This document shows, piece by piece, positions 33,879 through 46,863 of a DNA stretch of 64,000 bases. This stretch comes from Gordonia pseudamarae. GTDB taxonomy: Bacteria > Actinomycetota > Actinomycetes > Mycobacteriales > Mycobacteriaceae. Both the position numbers and the translations under genes were made by a program. Location of the stretch: assembly GCF_025273675.1 (NCBI RefSeq), contig NZ_CP045809.1, positions 3,410,001 to 3,474,000 on the forward strand, read 5' to 3'. Below the pieces are notes generated by a model. The model was not told where the DNA came from, searched no databases, and saw only the letters and a list, made by a program, of their open reading frames with translations. The stretch's first letter is position 1, and each line of letters begins with the position of its first letter.

Positions 33879-34865
33879 ATGTCCGTTGATCTTTCGATTC
33901 TCGATCTTGCACAGGTAGGCCGTTCGGAAACCGTCGCGGCCAGTTTCGCCGCGAGCGTCGACCTGGCCCGAGGCGCCGAACAATGGGGCTACAAGCGCAT
34001 CTGGTACGCCGAACACCACAACATGTCCACCATCGCCTCCTCGGCCCCGGCGGTCCTCATCGCACATGTGGCCGCCCACACCAGCAGCATCCGGCTCGGC
34101 GCCGGCGGCGTGATGCTGCCCAACCACGCACCGCTCACCGTCGCCGAACAGTTCGGGACACTGGCCGAACTGCATCCGGGGCGTATCGACCTGGGCCTGG
34201 GCCGGGCTCCCGGCAGCGACCAGAAGACGTTCACCGCGCTGCGCCGCACCATCGCCGACGCCGAACGCTTCCCGCAGGACGTTCTGGAGTTGCAGGGATA
34301 CCTGACCGGGCAGTCCCACGTCGAAGGCGTCACCGCCACCCCCGGTGCGGGCACCGACGTGCCACTCTACATCCTGGGTTCGTCGTTGTTCGGCGCCCAG
34401 GTGGCCGCCGCGCTCGGGCTCCCCTACGCTTTCGCCTCACACTTCGCACCGCAGGCCCTCACCGAGGCCGTCGCCCTGTACCGGCGTGAGTTCCGCCCGT
34501 CTGCCGTACTCGCGCAACCATATGTGATCGCCGGTGTCGGGGTGATCGCCGACGAGGACGCCGATCGCGCCGCGGCCCAGCTGCGGGCGGCCAAACGGGC
34601 CCGCATCAACGTCCTGTTCGCACGCGACCGGCAGTTCACCGACGAGGAGTGCGACGCGATCCTGACGATGCCGCAGGGACGCCAGATCGAACAGATGATG
34701 ACCTACTGCGGCGTCGGCACCCCAGCGCAGGTGCGCGAATACCTCGACTGGTTCACCGGACACGCCGACGCCGACGAGTTGATCCTCGCCTCGTTCGCCC
34801 CCGACCGTGAGGTGTGGCGCAACACCTTCGCCCACCTGGCCCCCGTTCCGGCACCAGTCGGCTGA
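33879..34865 (+). CDS. LLM class flavin-dependent oxidoreductase (MsnO8-like)
   Basis: A 328-residue luciferase-like protein. Characteristic segments are LSILDLAQVGRSET, YKRIWYAEHHNM, RLGAGGVMLPNHAPLTVAEQFG, and IDLGLGRAPGSDQ. This is the MsnO8 type, which usually relies on FMN rather than F420. ATG 33879 starts exactly at the conserved N-terminus; a longer frame runs back through the opposite-strand ABC gene. It interrupts the conserved Rv3041c-Rv3042c order on the opposite strand. Substrate unknown. Confidence 0.85.
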   Translation: MSVDLSILDLAQVGRSETVAASFAASVDLARGAEQWGYKRIWYAEHHNMSTIASSAPAVLIAHVAAHTSSIRLGAGGVMLPNHAPLTVAEQFGTLAELHPGRIDLGLGRAPGSDQKTFTALRRTIADAERFPQDVLELQGYLTGQSHVEGVTATPGAGTDVPLYILGSSLFGAQVAAALGLPYAFASHFAPQALTEAVALYRREFRPSAVLAQPYVIAGVGVIADEDADRAAAQLRAAKRARINVLFARDRQFTDEECDAILTMPQGRQIEQMMTYCGVGTPAQVREYLDWFTGHADADELILASFAPDREVWRNTFAHLAPVPAPVG

Positions 34866-34893
34866 ACCCCCGCCGTGGCGGCAGGGCGACGGG

Positions 34894-35628
34894 TCAGCCG
34901 ATGTCGGCGATCACGGTGACCGAGCCGGGCGCGATCTCGGTGAACCCGGCATCGCGCACCGCCACCGCCGTGCCCCGCGCGTCCGCCTCCAGCAGTGCGT
35001 GCCAGCGTCCGGTGGCCGCCTGACGCACCATCAGCGGGCAGCCGTCGTCGTGCCATCGCGTGGCGTCCCCGGCGGACATCAGGCGCACCGCCAGCATCGC
35101 GGCATGCCCCACCTGGGCGGCACACTTGCCGACGGTCATGTTCAGGTCCGGACCGAGCCACAGGACCACGCCGGGGCCGGGTGCCGTCTGCAGCTCACCG
35201 GGTACGTCGGTGCCGCCGATCTGCAGTTTGCCGATCCTCCGGTCGATGTCCCCGACCCGGCCGGGAACGTAGGCCCGGGCACCGGCATCGCCTTCGGTGG
35301 CGGTGACGCCCCACACCTGCTGGGCCGCCTCCCACTGCGCGCCCCGCGCCCGGCGGGCGATCTTGCGGATCCGGGCATCACACCAGGCGTCCATCGGCGC
35401 CGCCCACGGACCCTCGCCCTCGGTCCGTTCGTCCAGGCACAGCAGGGCCACCGCGCGGGCCGCGGCGGTCAGCAGATCGGTACGGTCCGGCGGCGAGGTC
35501 TTCTCGATGCGCAGCACCATCTGCATCGCCAGTACGTCGGCGGGATCGGGCGGGTCCTCGTGCCCGCCGACGTAGCGGGTCAGCCGCCGGTACGCCTCGA
35601 TACCCACGTGCTGCTCGTCCGGGTTCAC
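34894..35628 (-). CDS. PTH2-family peptidyl-tRNA hydrolase-like protein
   Basis: A 244-residue protein whose C-terminal 120 residues carry the PTH2 fold: DLNMTVGKCAAQVGHAAMLAV, then the DDGCPLMV and RDAGFTEIAPG segments. PTH2 releases peptides stuck on tRNA. The N-terminal half (EAYRRLTRYVGGHEDPPDPADVL) is an extra domain that I do not recognise. GTG 35628 lies four bases after the serB stop, so the two are translationally linked. Function as a true hydrolase is not proven. Confidence 0.75.
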   Translation of the reverse strand: MNPDEQHVGIEAYRRLTRYVGGHEDPPDPADVLAMQMVLRIEKTSPPDRTDLLTAAARAVALLCLDERTEGEGPWAAPMDAWCDARIRKIARRARGAQWEAAQQVWGVTATEGDAGARAYVPGRVGDIDRRIGKLQIGGTDVPGELQTAPGPGVVLWLGPDLNMTVGKCAAQVGHAAMLAVRLMSAGDATRWHDDGCPLMVRQAATGRWHALLEADARGTAVAVRDAGFTEIAPGSVTVIADIG

Positions 35629-35632
35629 GAGA

Positions 35633-38715
<3,083 letters not shown>

Positions 38716-39031
38716 AGATCCTCCTCTAGCGCGACCTTTGTGTCGTGGGCGACGGACAATCCGCCCCTGGGTCGGCACATGGCAGTGCCGAGCGCTTGTA
38801 GTGATCCTAAACCCTCCGGACCGCCCTGACAGAGCGGGTCCTACGAACTGTCGTACTTGATCCGGTGCCGCACGCATATATGCAGGTCAGAATGCCTTCA
38901 GGAGGGTCGGACCGCGTGCGCGGCGCGGCGCGCCGCGACCGGGCGATGCCGGCCGGATCGGTCCCCGGGGCCGCCGAGCGAGGCCCGTGCCGGTCGCCGC
39001 GAGCCGGTTGCCGGTTTCCGAGACCGCCCAC
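38716..39031. other. Divergent ctaD/fecB intergenic region
   Basis: About 315 bases with no gene. The ctaD side holds TAGGAT (on minus, near 38811) as a possible -10; the fecB side ends with the leaderless -10 at 39032. I saw no strong inverted repeat. Confidence 0.45.
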
Positions 39032-39037
39032 TACGTT
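39032..39037 (+). promoter_or_regulatory. -10 element of a probable leaderless promoter (fecB)
   Basis: TACGTT lies six bases before GTG 39044, the same arrangement seen at several other genes in this window. Confidence 0.5.
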
Positions 39038-39043
39038 GGGCGG

Positions 39044-40129
39044 GTGCGATGCCGCCCCGGAACCAGCAACTCCCGCCTCCGACCGACCCGCTCACGACCC
39101 GCCCTGTCCACTCGGGCGGTGACCGGAGTGGCGGCGCTGACCGCGGCGATGCTGCTGGTGAGCGCCTGTGGTGGCGACGACCAGACCTTGACCACCCCGG
39201 ACGGCTCACTCATCTCCACCCCGACCACACGACTGGCCGAGGTCAACATCGTCGGCGCCGACCGCGACTACGCCAAGACCTGCTTCGCCCCGACCGCCCC
39301 CGATCCTGGCAAGCAGGACGTGAACCGGATCGTCGTCACCGATCCGCTGCTGCTCGACGACCTGTGTGCGCTCGGCGTCGGCGCCAAGGTCACCGGGATC
39401 ACCGTGGCCGACGGCGACGTGCCGCGCTACCTCGGCCCGCAGCTGGCCTCGGTGCCCACGATCGGAGAGTCGCCCGACGCGGCCGCGGTCGGCACCGCGG
39501 ACCCCGACATCGTGCTGACCACACCGGACACGTCCGCACGCGCGGCGGGATTCGCCGGGACCCGCGTTGTGACCGTCGACCCCACCGCCGATCCGGCCGC
39601 GAACTGGGCCGATCGCTACCTGTCGGTGGCCTCGGCGCTGAACCGGACGACGGCGGCCACCGACCTGCTCGCCCGATTCACCCGGGAGGCCACCAGGACC
39701 GGCACACGCAAAGATGCCGTGCACACCGAGGTGTCCCTGGTGCGGTTCGCCGCCGATGGGCAGACCATGGAGGGTACCGACTCGTTCGCCGCGCAGGTGC
39801 TGGCCGCGATCGGGGTACAGCGGCCGGTTTCCCAGCGCCGGCCGGGCAGCACCGGGCTGACCGACGACAACCTCACAGACGCGGATGCCGATCTCATCTA
39901 CGTGAGCTACCGGGACGCGGGCGACGTGACCGGCCCGGATGTGAAGGGCAGCACCGCCTTCGGACACGCCCGTTCGATTCTGGAGAGCGACCGCTGGCTC
40001 GACATGGGCGCACCCACGTGGAAGCGGGTCCTGGCCGTCGACGACACGGTCTGGTACTCGACGTCGGGGCTGGCCGCGGCGTGGCTCGTGCTCAACGACG
40101 TGAAGGGGTCCTTGGACTCGGCGTCGTGA
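39044..40129 (+). CDS. fecB: Periplasmic iron-siderophore/heme-binding lipoprotein
   Basis: A 361-residue substrate-binding protein. The lipoprotein signal ends in LLVSAC with the acceptor Cys at residue 42. The two-lobed ABC-type fold is visible from RIVVTDPLLLDDLCALGVGAKVTGI and ADPDIVLTTPDT to the C-terminal LAVDDTVWYS. It fits Rv3044 FecB in order (divergent from ctaD) and type; FecB in mycobacteria binds iron carriers such as carboxymycobactin or heme, as I recall. GTG 39044 is supported by the leaderless -10. No ABC permease is nearby. Confidence 0.85.
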   Translation: MRCRPGTSNSRLRPTRSRPALSTRAVTGVAALTAAMLLVSACGGDDQTLTTPDGSLISTPTTRLAEVNIVGADRDYAKTCFAPTAPDPGKQDVNRIVVTDPLLLDDLCALGVGAKVTGITVADGDVPRYLGPQLASVPTIGESPDAAAVGTADPDIVLTTPDTSARAAGFAGTRVVTVDPTADPAANWADRYLSVASALNRTTAATDLLARFTREATRTGTRKDAVHTEVSLVRFAADGQTMEGTDSFAAQVLAAIGVQRPVSQRRPGSTGLTDDNLTDADADLIYVSYRDAGDVTGPDVKGSTAFGHARSILESDRWLDMGAPTWKRVLAVDDTVWYSTSGLAAAWLVLNDVKGSLDSAS

Positions 40130-40209
40130 TCGCCGACCGATCACCGGGCCCTCGTCGGACCGTTACGGGAATGCCTACCGAAAGCTTTTCAATATCGGGC
40201 CGGGGTCGC

Positions 40210-40215
40210 TACCAT
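40210..40215 (+). promoter_or_regulatory. -10 element of a probable leaderless promoter (PPOX gene)
   Basis: TACCAT lies seven bases before ATG 40223. Confidence 0.5.
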
Positions 40216-40222
40216 CGAACCC

Positions 40223-40651
40223 ATGATCCACACACTGCCCGACGAGTACCGGGATCTGCTTGAGCGGCCGCTCATCGGGATCCTCGCGACCGTCTCCCCC
40301 GACGGCCGCCCCAGCCAACAGCCGATGCGGTTCACCTGGGACGGCGCCCACCTGCGGATGAGCCAGACCATCCCGCGGCGCAAGTTCGTGCCGCTACAGG
40401 CCAACCCCAACTATTCGTTCATCATCACCGACCCCGACATCCCGGAACGCGTGCTGGAGATCACCGGCTGGCTGGTCACCGTCGGCGGAGATCCCGACGG
40501 CGACTTCTACCGCCAACTCGGTCGCCATTACGGCAACCCCGACGAGCCGGTTCCCGCCGATGTCGACGATCGGGTGGTGCTGATCCTCGACGCACAACAC
40601 TTCATCCCCAGGACCGCACCGCAGGCTCCCTCTGCGGCCCACGCGGGCTGA
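40223..40651 (+). CDS. PPOX-class F420-dependent enzyme (Rv1155-like)
   Basis: A 142-residue split-barrel flavin/F420-binding protein. It shows LLERPLIGILATVSPDGRPSQQPM (the strand pair at the cofactor pocket, split at VSPDG), the substrate-facing RRKFVPLQANPNYSF, and PERVLEITGW. This class reduces or binds F420 and acts on small oxidised compounds. It is a single gene between fecB and the helicase. Confidence 0.85.
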   Translation: MIHTLPDEYRDLLERPLIGILATVSPDGRPSQQPMRFTWDGAHLRMSQTIPRRKFVPLQANPNYSFIITDPDIPERVLEITGWLVTVGGDPDGDFYRQLGRHYGNPDEPVPADVDDRVVLILDAQHFIPRTAPQAPSAAHAG

Positions 40652-40759
40652 GCGCCGACCTGATGTCACCGGTGGCCGATAAAGTGTTCGATCATCGCCA
40701 CCACATCCGAACCGCGTCACCCGCTCGGCCTCCACGCCCTCTGGCGTCCGGGGGCCGGG

Positions 40760-43642
40760 ATGGCATTGTGGCCCGATGTCCCCGGCACCACCCCTGATCC
40801 GATCACCGCCCTCCCTGATCCGATCGCCGCGCTGCTCGCCGGCCGGCGGTTCAGCACGAGGGTCGCCGTCATCGGCTCGGACAGCCGCCGGGACTTCGCC
40901 GCCACCGCCACCCTCGGCATCACCGCAACCGTGGTCTTTCTGGACGCCTCACGATCGCTGTCGGCATCACCGGAGATCGCGTGGTACCGCCACCTGCTCG
41001 ACGGGGTGCGGCGCGTGGTCGGCGCCGGATGCGTCGCCCCCACCGTGACCTCGACGGCGGGCGCACCACTGGTGCGCTGGCAGCCGATCTCCACCCCGGT
41101 GTGGCGGAGTTGGTCGGCGGTGTTGTGGGGCGCGGCCCCCGAACTGATCGCCGCGAACAATCCCGACCCGCGCGCCGCCGTCGACGATCTGGTCATCGAG
41201 CTCACCGATCACCTGTGCCGGGCTCGTCTGGGATCGATCGGATCCGACACCTCGGGCGCGGCCTGCGCCGGCGGGCCGGGGGGACACCGCTTCGGATTCG
41301 TCAACGCTCTACTGCCGGGCTCGACGGACGAGGCGGTGACACAGAGCCGGGCCGGTGCGGCGCGGGCGGCGTGGCTCTCGTGGCAGGAGAGCGCCGGCGG
41401 TGACGAGACCTCGCTGGTGTTCCGGCTGCACGAGCCCGACGAGGACGAGGACCCACCCGATCTCGACACCGAGGTGCTGTGGCGGTTCCAGGTCTGCCTG
41501 CGCGATGCCGAGGGACACCTCGAGCCGGTCGCTCCGCACCGGCTCGCGCCGACCGATCTGGACCGGGTGACCACCGATCTGGCGGCGGCGGTCACCGCGT
41601 TCGGGCCGCTGCGGCAGGCCCGGCCGGACCGCTCGAGTCTGGATTACCTGCTCACCACCGACGCGGTGACCGAACTCCTTTCCGACGGGGTATCGGCACT
41701 GGGCCGGGCCGGTTTCACGGTCCTGCTGCCGCGCACCGTCGCCGATGTCCGGCCCACGCTCTCGCTCACCGGGCGACCGGTGGTGGGCAGTCCGCGCCGC
41801 AACGCGATGGTCGGGCTGCGCGCGGTGCGTGACTTCCAGTGGCGGCTGGCGCTCGGCACCGGCGGCGACGCGGTCACGCTCAGTGATGCCGATATCGACG
41901 AATTGGCCAGGCAAAAGGGCGCTCTGGTCCGGGTGCGGGGAATCTGGATGCACGCGGAAGGGGCCGCGCTGACGCGGGCCGCCGGGTTCATCGCCGCCCA
42001 GCGCGCCGCCGCCGCGGCGGGCACACCGCCCGGCATGGGCGAGTTGCTCGATCTGGTGACCGGCGCCGACGACCGCACCGGCGTGCCTGTCACGACGGTC
42101 TCGGGCATGTCCTGGCTCGACGACATCGCCGACGCGGGTTCGCTTCGTCCGCCCGAACTTCCGGCGGCAACGCTGTCGGACGCGACGCTGCGCCCCTATC
42201 AGCAGCGCGGATTCGAATGGCTGACCCACCTGTCCGGTCTCGGGGTCGGCGCGGTGTTGGCCGACGACATGGGCCTGGGCAAGACCGTCCAGGTGATCGC
42301 GGTACTGGCGCACGAGCGACGCGGCAGTGGGCCCGACGACGCCTCGCTGCCCACGTTGGTGATCTGCCCGATGTCGGTGATCGGCAATTGGCAACGCGAG
42401 ATCGGCCGTTTCGCACCCGAACTCGGCGTTGTCATGCACCACGGACCGCACCGCGCGGGCGGCGCGGCATTCGCGGCGCAGCATCGCGATGCCGACGTGG
42501 TCATCACCACCTTCGCCACCGCCACCCGCGACCGAGCGCTGTTGGCCGGACGTCCGTGGCGGCGGATAGTCGTCGACGAGGCCCAACACATCAAAAATGT
42601 GAACACCGCTGCCGCCAAGGCGATCCGTACCATCCCCGCCGACCACCGCATCGCGCTCACCGGCACCCCGGTGGAGAATCGGCTCGAAGATCTGCGCGCG
42701 GTCATCGATTTCGTGAATCCCGGACTCCTCGGTTCCGGTTCGGTATTCCGGGCGCGGTTCGCCGAACCGATCGAACGCGAACGCGATCGGGCGGCGTTGC
42801 GGCATCTGGGCCGGCTCACCCGCCCGTTCATCCTGCGCCGCGAGAAGACCGATCCGGCAATCATTCCCGATCTGCCGGCGAAGAAGGAACTGACAGTCCG
42901 GGCCAACCTGACCGTCGAGCAGGCCGGTCTGTACCGGGCCGTCGTGGACGAGCTGATGGAAGCCCTCAGCGACAGGGAGCAGCGGGTGTTGCGCCGACGC
43001 ACCGTACTGGCCGCACTCACCCGGCTCAAACAGATCTGCAACCATCCGGCCCACTATCTCGCCGACGGCTCACCGGTCACCCGCCGCGACGGTCACCGGT
43101 CCGGCAAGGTGGAACTGCTGGCCGACATCGTGACAACCCTTGTCGACGAGGGTGATCGGGCATTGGTGTTCACCCAGTTCGCGGCGTTCGGCGAGTTGCT
43201 GACCGGGTGGCTCGGCGGACTGCTCGGCACCGAGGTCCCGTTGCTGCACGGTGGGGTCCCGCGCACCGACCGCGACGCGATGGTGGCCCGTTTTCAATCG
43301 GGCGACGACGCGCCGCCGGTCATGGTGGCGACCCTGAAGGCCGGGGGCACCGGTCTGAACCTGACCGCCGCCAACCACGTGATTCACGTGGACCGGTGGT
43401 GGAATCCGGCCGTCGAGGACCAGGCCACCGACCGCGCGTACCGCATCGGGCAGCGCCGTGACGTGCATGTTCGCCGCTTCGTGTGCGTGGGCACCGTGGA
43501 GGAGCGGATCGACGACATGATCCACAGCAAACGCGAGTTGTCGGCGTTGACCGTCGCCACGGGTGAGAGTTGGCTCGGCGACTTCGGCAACGACGAGCTG
43601 TACGAGTTGTTCGCGCTGCGCGACGAGGCGGTGGGCGAATGA
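40760..43642 (+). CDS. SNF2-family DEAD/DEAH helicase (HelZ/HepA-like)
   Basis: A 960-residue SNF2 ATPase. Motif I (DDMGLGKTVQ) lies near residue 503, the DEAQ box (VVDEAQHIKN) near 605, motif III (LTGTPVENR) near 636, and motif VI (DRAYRIGQRRDV) near 892. The first 450 residues form an actinobacterial N-terminal region (HelZ, Rv2101 type). The enzyme should move along DNA or protein-DNA complexes using ATP. Its stop overlaps the start of the SWIM gene (ATGA), the usual pairing for this helicase type. Confidence 0.9.
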   Translation: MALWPDVPGTTPDPITALPDPIAALLAGRRFSTRVAVIGSDSRRDFAATATLGITATVVFLDASRSLSASPEIAWYRHLLDGVRRVVGAGCVAPTVTSTAGAPLVRWQPISTPVWRSWSAVLWGAAPELIAANNPDPRAAVDDLVIELTDHLCRARLGSIGSDTSGAACAGGPGGHRFGFVNALLPGSTDEAVTQSRAGAARAAWLSWQESAGGDETSLVFRLHEPDEDEDPPDLDTEVLWRFQVCLRDAEGHLEPVAPHRLAPTDLDRVTTDLAAAVTAFGPLRQARPDRSSLDYLLTTDAVTELLSDGVSALGRAGFTVLLPRTVADVRPTLSLTGRPVVGSPRRNAMVGLRAVRDFQWRLALGTGGDAVTLSDADIDELARQKGALVRVRGIWMHAEGAALTRAAGFIAAQRAAAAAGTPPGMGELLDLVTGADDRTGVPVTTVSGMSWLDDIADAGSLRPPELPAATLSDATLRPYQQRGFEWLTHLSGLGVGAVLADDMGLGKTVQVIAVLAHERRGSGPDDASLPTLVICPMSVIGNWQREIGRFAPELGVVMHHGPHRAGGAAFAAQHRDADVVITTFATATRDRALLAGRPWRRIVVDEAQHIKNVNTAAAKAIRTIPADHRIALTGTPVENRLEDLRAVIDFVNPGLLGSGSVFRARFAEPIERERDRAALRHLGRLTRPFILRREKTDPAIIPDLPAKKELTVRANLTVEQAGLYRAVVDELMEALSDREQRVLRRRTVLAALTRLKQICNHPAHYLADGSPVTRRDGHRSGKVELLADIVTTLVDEGDRALVFTQFAAFGELLTGWLGGLLGTEVPLLHGGVPRTDRDAMVARFQSGDDAPPVMVATLKAGGTGLNLTAANHVIHVDRWWNPAVEDQATDRAYRIGQRRDVHVRRFVCVGTVEERIDDMIHSKRELSALTVATGESWLGDFGNDELYELFALRDEAVGE

Positions 43643-44406
43643 GCCCGCGCGGCGGCGGACGCACGCCGACCCGCGGTTACGCGGCGACTCCGTGGTCGCG
43701 CGCCCTGTGTGATGTGGTGGAGGGACGCGACGTGGGCCCCGTCGATTCTCGCCGCATCAACAAGGCCCGCAGCTACTTTCGAGACCGAAACGTCCGGCAG
43801 CTGACCATCGGGAACGGCCTGGTGACCGCTCTTGTCGACGGCAGCCAGCTCGAGCCGTTCCAGGTGCGGGTCACGATGCGCACCGTCCACGCCCCCACCG
43901 TCGCAACGCTGTTGCGCTCACAGAACTCCGTCGAGGACCTGCTGTCGTTGACCCGCGGCACCCAGCCCGAGGTGCTCGGCCAACTTGTCCTGCCCACCGA
44001 ATCCGCGGACATCGCCTCCGAGTGCAGTTGTCCCGACGACACGGTCCGCTGTATTCACGTTCTCGCCGTCACCTACGAGGTGGCGGCCGAGATCGACAGG
44101 CACGCCACCACGCTGCTCACCCTGATGGGCACCGACCTGCCCGAACTGCTCTCGGCGGTCGAATCCCAGTCAGGCACCACGACACCGGACGCCGCGTCCG
44201 CCGACTCCACCCTGTCGTTGCCGGCTGCGCCGACGCTGCCCCCACTGCCGGATCCGCCGCGGATGAATCCGATCATGGACCTTGATATCAAGGCCCTGCA
44301 CGCTGCGCTGCGCGCCTGCGGCATTGCGGCCGGCGACGTCGGCGAGGCCGTCGACCAGCTCGCCGAACTCTACGACGTCCTCGTCGTCGATCCGCCGGCC
44401 GGCTGA
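43639..44406 (+). CDS. SWIM zinc-finger protein
   Basis: A 255-residue protein with a SWIM motif CSCPDDTVRCIH near residues 131-142, fitting CxCxnCxH. SWIM domains bind DNA or proteins. ATG 43639 overlaps the helicase stop by four bases, so the two are made together and probably form a complex. The C-terminal third is Pro-rich (APTLPPLPDPPRMNP) and then helical. Confidence 0.85.
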   Translation: MSPRGGGRTPTRGYAATPWSRALCDVVEGRDVGPVDSRRINKARSYFRDRNVRQLTIGNGLVTALVDGSQLEPFQVRVTMRTVHAPTVATLLRSQNSVEDLLSLTRGTQPEVLGQLVLPTESADIASECSCPDDTVRCIHVLAVTYEVAAEIDRHATTLLTLMGTDLPELLSAVESQSGTTTPDAASADSTLSLPAAPTLPPLPDPPRMNPIMDLDIKALHAALRACGIAAGDVGEAVDQLAELYDVLVVDPPAG

Positions 44407-44475
44407 GTCGTTCACTCACCCGGCGCAGGTGCGCGAGGCACGTCGCCGGGCCCGCGAACCCCACAACACGAGAAT

Positions 44476-44507
44476 GTCCGCAACCACCGGTGAAGGTGGT
44501 TGCGGAC
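44476..44507. terminator. Bidirectional terminator between SWIM and flotillin genes
   Basis: A perfect 13-bp stem (44476-44488 with 44495-44507) and a GGTGAA loop, between convergent genes. It is the strongest structure in the gap. Confidence 0.75.
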
Positions 44508-44558
44508 ACGGCTACCTCATCGGGTCTCGGAGCTCACCGCCCAGCTGCGCCTGGTACC

Positions 44559-46133
44559 TCAAGCATCGAGCTGGGTCGCCTCGGCGTCGTCGGCGGTGAC
44601 GATTCCCTTCGGCGCCACCGGCTCGGCTTTCGCCGCGCCCCGGCCGTTGACCAGGCCGGTGACGTCGATACCGGAGTCCTCGAGTGTGGAGATGACCCCG
44701 GCGATGGTCTGCGGGGAGATCCCGAGCAGTCCGCCGAGCGAGGACTTGGCCTCCGCGGATCCACCGATAATCGAGATCTTGTCGATGTTGCCGAGCTGCT
44801 CGGCCGACTTTCCGGTGGCCTCGACCAGCGCCTGCAGCACCGCGGGCAGGATCTCCATCCGCACGGCCTGCTCGCTGAACGCGTTGAGCGAGTCGGCGAT
44901 CTGGCGTTTACCGGTGGCCTCGGCCTCCAGCTTCGCCTTCAGACCGTCGGCCTCGGCCTGCTGTTCGGCGCGCAACGCCTCGGCGGCGAGCTTGCGGGCG
45001 TCGGCCTCGGCGGCACGGTTGGCGAGCAGACCGTCGGCCTGGGCCTGCGCTTCCGATCGCTGGGCGTCGGCGGCGAGCTTGCGGGCGTCGGCGCTGGCCG
45101 CACCCGACTGCCGGGCAGCCTCGGCCTCGGCCTGCGCATGCAGGATGGCGGCCTGACGTTCACCTTCGGCGCGCGCCACCGATGCCTGCCGTTCGGCCTC
45201 GGCCGGGGCGATCACGTCCGCTTCCAGCGAGGCCTGCGACTGCAGGGTACGTTTACGTTCCACCTCGGTGCGGGCTTCGACACGGGCCGCCTCCGCCTCT
45301 TCCCTGGCGATGCCGACTGCCTTCTCGGCGCGGGCCTGCGCGAGCGGACCGGCCTGATCGGCCTCGGCGTTCTCCGCCTCCGTCTGCGCGCGCAACCTGG
45401 CCAGTTCGACGTCACGGCGCTGGTTGGCGGTGGCGATCGCGGTGTCGGCCTCGGCCTGCGCGGTCGAACCCTCCTGGCGTGCTTTCGCGGAGAAGATCTG
45501 CGAGTCGCGTTCGGCTTCGGCGGTACCGACGGCCGCATCACGCTTGACCTCGGCGATACGGCGCTGGCCGAGCGATTCGAGGTAACCGTTGCGGTCGGAG
45601 ATGCCGGCGATCTTGAGGACGTCGACCTCCATGCCGATGCGTGCGAGGTCGCCGCCGGCTTCCTCCACCACGCTGCGGGCGAGGGTGTCCCGGTTGGAGT
45701 TGAGGTCCTCGACGGTCATCGTCGCGGTGATGCCGCGGAGGCTGCCGGCCAGGATCTCGTTGATCTGGCGCTGTAGTTCATTGCTGTCGGAGGTGAGGAA
45801 CCGTTGCACGGCGGTCTGCACGGCCTCATCGGCCGAACCGATACGCACCAGGCCGACGGCCTCGACATTGACGGGAACACCGTTGTTGGACAGAGCATTC
45901 TGCAGATTGATATTCACGTTGAAGGGTTCGAGCGACATCACGTCCACCCGCTCGATGCCCGGTATCCGGAAACGCGCGCCACCCCGGACCACCTTGGGCG
46001 CCCCACGACCGGTGAACACCGCGACCTCATTGGGTGGGACCTTGATGTAGTTCCGGACGTAGATCACCGGAATGAGAATGAACACCACGATCGCCACGAC
46101 GGCGATCACTGCAATGATCGTAACCATGTGCAC
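44559..46133 (-). CDS. Flotillin-like SPFH/band 7 protein
   Basis: A 524-residue protein with one N-terminal membrane helix (IIAVIAVVAIVVFILIPVIYV), an SPFH domain at about residues 30-190 (VPPNEVAVFTGRG, GGARFRIPG), and a long Glu/Ala-rich coiled coil (about 190-420) typical of flotillins. These proteins organise membrane microdomains. GTG 46133 follows GAGGG by seven bases; ATG 46127 is an alternative. It lies just downstream of an NfeD-like gene, the usual partner. Confidence 0.85.
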   Translation of the reverse strand: MHMVTIIAVIAVVAIVVFILIPVIYVRNYIKVPPNEVAVFTGRGAPKVVRGGARFRIPGIERVDVMSLEPFNVNINLQNALSNNGVPVNVEAVGLVRIGSADEAVQTAVQRFLTSDSNELQRQINEILAGSLRGITATMTVEDLNSNRDTLARSVVEEAGGDLARIGMEVDVLKIAGISDRNGYLESLGQRRIAEVKRDAAVGTAEAERDSQIFSAKARQEGSTAQAEADTAIATANQRRDVELARLRAQTEAENAEADQAGPLAQARAEKAVGIAREEAEAARVEARTEVERKRTLQSQASLEADVIAPAEAERQASVARAEGERQAAILHAQAEAEAARQSGAASADARKLAADAQRSEAQAQADGLLANRAAEADARKLAAEALRAEQQAEADGLKAKLEAEATGKRQIADSLNAFSEQAVRMEILPAVLQALVEATGKSAEQLGNIDKISIIGGSAEAKSSLGGLLGISPQTIAGVISTLEDSGIDVTGLVNGRGAAKAEPVAPKGIVTADDAEATQLDA

Positions 46134-46187
46134 CCCGTTTCCCTCTGTGTTGTGTTGTCAGGTCTTGTTGTGACGCCGAAACTTCGG

Positions 46188-46706
46188 TCAGTCCAGCGCC
46201 GGAATCGACACCACTCGAACATATTCGGCATCGATGTCGCAGATGTACACCTGCTCACCGGCCTTGAGCGTGGCCGTTTCCTCGCTTCTGGCCTTGAGCC
46301 GCACGCGCGCACCGTCCGGATCGACGATGGTGATCTCGCCCCATCCGTCGGGGGCGATCGGGAGCTCGACCCGGCCCGTCATACCCAGGTACGACGCCCG
46401 TCCGAAGTGCGAATTCGATTGTTGCCGAAGCATGTACGGGAGCAGCAGGCCCCGGAATATCCCGACGAGCACGGCGGCGGTACCCGCACCGATACCGATG
46501 GCCGCCGGCGTGGGCAGGCCGGTGAGGTCGGCACCGAGGCCACCCGCACCGAACCCGAACAAGGCCGTGGCCAGCGTCGTCAGACTCAGGAACGGCAGAC
46601 CGCCGTCGTCGCCGATCTCGCCCACCTCGCCGATCTCGCCGGCAAAGAGCGCGGCGAGCAATGCAAGCAGACCGATCGCGAAAACAACTCCGAACACAAC
46701 CGTCAC
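46188..46706 (-). CDS. NfeD-like membrane protein
   Basis: A 172-residue protein with two or three N-terminal membrane segments (FGVVFAIGLLALLAALFAG; IGIGAGTAAVLVGIF), then a C-terminal OB-fold-like beta domain (GMTGRVELPIAPDGWGEITIV, EQVYICDIDAEYVRVV). This is the NfeD arrangement, and NfeD is often encoded with flotillin. GTG 46706 has AAGGGG six bases upstream. Longer starts give Arg-rich sequence. Confidence 0.75.
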   Translation of the reverse strand: MTVVFGVVFAIGLLALLAALFAGEIGEVGEIGDDGGLPFLSLTTLATALFGFGAGGLGADLTGLPTPAAIGIGAGTAAVLVGIFRGLLLPYMLRQQSNSHFGRASYLGMTGRVELPIAPDGWGEITIVDPDGARVRLKARSEETATLKAGEQVYICDIDAEYVRVVSIPALD

Positions 46707-46825
46707 GCGCCACCCCTTCCGTGTGACCGCCTCACGTGATCCCCCGCACGATAAGCGGTATGGGCCTCGCCCCGCATGCCTCCCGTAACCCATTCAGCCG
46801 ACGCGGTACCATCACGACCAGGCGA

Positions 46826-46842
46826 GTATTACTTAATAATAC
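46826..46842. promoter_or_regulatory. Operator candidate of the ParD-like gene
   Basis: GTATTA and TAATAC are perfect inverted copies around CTTAA, 21 bases upstream of the start codon at 46864. The AT-rich site suits autorepression by a ribbon-helix-helix antitoxin. Confidence 0.55.
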
Positions 46843-46863
46843 ATCATCCGAAGGGAGGGCACT